DNA of 64,000 nt from Pseudanabaena mucicola FACHB-723. GTDB taxonomy: Bacteria > Cyanobacteriota > Cyanobacteriia > Pseudanabaenales > Pseudanabaenaceae. Where the stretch lies: positions 1-64,000 of the forward strand of contig NZ_JACJQB010000003.1 of the NCBI RefSeq assembly GCF_014696385.1. The letters are read 5' to 3'. Positions 62,583 through 64,000 of this stretch are shown here, piece by piece. How positions within the stretch are numbered: position 1 is the stretch's first letter; each line of letters opens with the position of its first letter. A program made the translations under genes and the position numbers. Under the pieces are notes generated by a model. The model saw only the letters and a list, made by a program, of their open reading frames with translations. It searched no databases and had not been told where the DNA came from.

Positions 62583-62620
62583 AAACAGGAAAGGCTTGGC
62601 TTCGCAAGTCTTTCCTGTTT
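62583..62620. terminator. Hairpin upstream of purC (16-bp arms, one mismatch)
   Basis: Arms 62583-62598 and 62605-62620, loop GCTTCG. It lies just after the second hairpin and the coaBC stop when read on the minus strand, so it is part of the coaBC terminator region. Confidence 0.7.
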
Positions 62621-62622
62621 AG

Positions 62623-62655
62623 AGTGAGATGTGGCAAGTCACACCACATCTCACT
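62623..62655. terminator. Hairpin at the coaBC stop (12-bp arms)
   Basis: AGTGAGATGTGG (62623-62634) and its complement (62644-62655) with a 9-nt loop. The coaBC stop codon (62651-62653) lies in the arm. Together with the hairpin at 62583-62620 it makes a double terminator. Confidence 0.7.
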
Positions 62656-63871
62656 GCTTAGGGTTTGATTTGTTGTCAAGCAGAAAGTCAAATAGTCGAT
62701 GACCTAGCTCTAGCTTGGAGCAGAGCGGCGTGGACTGGGTTCTACCATTTTTATCAATAAATGTGGCTTGATTGGTCTCTGTCCCAAATCCAGTTTGCAT
62801 GGTATTTACAGTATTCGCAGCGATCGCATCTAGCCCTTTACGCTGCAATTTATCCTGTGCCGCCGCAAATACCTCCATCTTTGTGCCAGTCTGGGCGGCA
62901 AAACCCACCACAATCTGATCTTTGCATTTACGAGTTGATAGATCCGCCACAATATCGGGGATATATTCCAATGCTAGATTCAGGGGCAGTTCAGATTTAG
63001 GTAATTTGGACGTACTTTGTAATTGCGATCGCACATCCCCCACTGCGGCGGCGGCGATTGTAATGTCTGCCAAGGGAAATACCTCTAACATTGCTGCGTG
63101 CATTTCTGCCGCAGTCTGCACTCTGATCACCTTGAGATTGCTATGAAATAACTGGGTATTAGCGGCCGTGACCAATGTTACTTTTGCCCCCCGATGGAGG
63201 GCAGCTTGCGCGATCGCAATTCCTTGTTTGCCAGTGGAGGGATTACCGATAAAGCGCACAGAATCGATAAATTCGCGCGTACCACCTGCATTGACCAGTA
63301 CCGTTTTACCTTGCAAATCTTGCTTGCCTTGGGTAAACAGAAAAGATTCTAAATATCCCAAAATCAATGCTGGCTCTGCCATCCGACCAGTACCCACCGC
63401 ATCGCAGGCAAGAATGCCATCGGCAGGTGCAATTGCCGTGTAGCGAGGATCTTGTAAAGTTCGATGCCAATTATCTTGGACAGATGGTTGTTGCCACATA
63501 GTCGTATTCATGGCAGGCGCGAGCAAAATTGGACAGCTAGATGCCAATACGGTATTGGTCAGCAAATTGTCTGCCATGCCATAGGCTAGTTTGGCTAACG
63601 TATTTGCAGTAACAGGCGCAAGCAAAAAAACATCCGCCCATTCTGCTAATTCAATATGCAATGGTCTACCATTGCTGGGTTGCCAAAAATCAGCATCGGT
63701 ATAGGCGGGCTGTCGCGATAGGGTGGCAAAGGTTAACGGAGTTACAAACTCTGCGGCACTCTTCGTCAAAATTACTTTGACGGCAATGCTAGATTTTGCC
63801 AAGCTCGAAACTACTTCGCAGACTTTATAAGCGGCAATACCACCAGATACGCCAATTAGTACATTATTCAT
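62651..63871 (-). CDS. coaBC: Bifunctional phosphopantothenoylcysteine decarboxylase / phosphopantothenate--cysteine ligase
   Basis: A protein of 406 residues. The CoaC half binds FMN (VLIGVSGGIAAYKVCEVVSS; PAMNTTMWQQPSVQ; LACDAVGTGRMAEP with the active Cys). The CoaB half begins VLVNAGGTREFIDSVRFIGN and PSTGKQGIAIA, with KLPKSELPLNLALEYIPDI as the acyl-phosphate Lys region. It makes 4'-phosphopantetheine for CoA. Its start overlaps the stop of the upstream partial gene as ATGA. Confidence 0.94.
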   Translation of the reverse strand: MNNVLIGVSGGIAAYKVCEVVSSLAKSSIAVKVILTKSAAEFVTPLTFATLSRQPAYTDADFWQPSNGRPLHIELAEWADVFLLAPVTANTLAKLAYGMADNLLTNTVLASSCPILLAPAMNTTMWQQPSVQDNWHRTLQDPRYTAIAPADGILACDAVGTGRMAEPALILGYLESFLFTQGKQDLQGKTVLVNAGGTREFIDSVRFIGNPSTGKQGIAIAQAALHRGAKVTLVTAANTQLFHSNLKVIRVQTAAEMHAAMLEVFPLADITIAAAAVGDVRSQLQSTSKLPKSELPLNLALEYIPDIVADLSTRKCKDQIVVGFAAQTGTKMEVFAAAQDKLQRKGLDAIAANTVNTMQTGFGTETNQATFIDKNGRTQSTPLCSKLELGHRLFDFLLDNKSNPKQ

Positions 63872-64000
63872 GGTTGAGGTCTTAACTCAGTGGTGTTCAG
63901 CACTATTTGCGATCGCAAATCTACTTCCGAAGCCTTTAGCTTTTGGTTGGAAATATAAAGTACAGAGATACGATCAGCTTGATCTTTAATGGCGGTAACA
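63868..64000 (-). CDS. 3' end of an unidentified gene (rest outside window)
   Basis: The frame is open from the window edge to a TGA at 63868-63870 and encodes VTAIKDQADRISVLYIS, then NQKLKASEVDLRSQIVLN and TTELRPQP. The ATGA overlap with coaBC supports a real, coupled gene. Forty-three residues are too few for me to name the family. Confidence 0.6.
   Translation of the reverse strand, partial: VTAIKDQADRISVLYISNQKLKASEVDLRSQIVLNTTELRPQP

Noticed and set aside
1-64000. tRNA, rRNA and riboswitch genes
   Set aside because: I looked for cloverleaf-like stretches and known conserved cores in the gaps and saw none that I could support.

Overview
The window looks like chromosomal DNA of a freshwater cyanobacterium of the Pseudanabaena type. 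The evidence is the many copies of the palindrome GCGATCGC (HIP1), the gene order purC - bamA (Omp85) - lpxC - fabZ - lpxA, a DASH cryptochrome, a DevA-type ATPase, a Mo-nitrogenase C-terminal-domain protein, and a modest GC content. The genus is an inference from style, not proven.

Layout. (1) 1-1537 is a wreck of mobile elements: the 3' end of an IS630-family transposase gene abuts a 5'-truncated tnpB of the IS200/IS605 (IS1341-like) type. The right end of the tnpB element lies inside the 3' end of the next gene and encodes its last ~23 residues. (2) 1465-39751 is one ~38 kb block of about 35 minus-strand genes for a complex cell-surface glycan. It holds at least 13 glycosyltransferases (GT4, GT2, one GT8-like), five SDR or nucleotide-sugar enzymes (UDP-GlcA 4-epimerase, GMD-like, two other epimerases, WecC-like dehydrogenase), a DegT aminotransferase, two asparagine-synthase-like amidotransferases, a NodU/CmcH-type carbamoyltransferase, nine methyltransferases (two FkbM, two of the TIGR04325 type, five others), two hexapeptide acyltransferases, one Wzy/ligase-like membrane protein and two Wzt-like ABC ATPases. 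Genes are tightly packed, with many ATGA-type overlaps, so the block is probably transcribed as long operons from the 39.75 kb end. No Wzm permease, Wzx flippase or initiating phosphoglycosyltransferase is visible. Decayed pieces (a CgeB-like glycosyltransferase tail and an Uma2 tail) and scarce HIP1 sites between ~18.5 and 40 kb point to repeated gene exchange. (3) 39979-50805 holds housekeeping and small accessory genes: a cysteine-rich protein, an orphan DevA-like ATPase, a HigB/HigA toxin-antitoxin pair behind a five-copy 14-bp repeat, ScpB, an unknown membrane protein, an amino-acid ABC permease, a DASH cryptochrome, a CBS-domain protein, a lone recombinase-type DNA-binding domain, thioredoxin, a signalling protein that has lost its phosphorylation residues, and glutaredoxin. 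(4) 50848-64000 is core envelope and metabolism: ftsI/PBP2, murD, an SDR, purT, the lpxA-fabZ-lpxC-bamA set, purC and coaBC.

The feature that best stands out beyond genes is a set of about ten long, near-perfect hairpins (arms 12-29 bp). Their stem sequences differ, but most share a GC-NNN-GC tip and all sit directly after gene 3' ends in the 28-63 kb part. They look like terminators, but their length and perfection suggest a family of palindromic elements. Gene functions are read from motifs and family resemblance only; no database search was possible.
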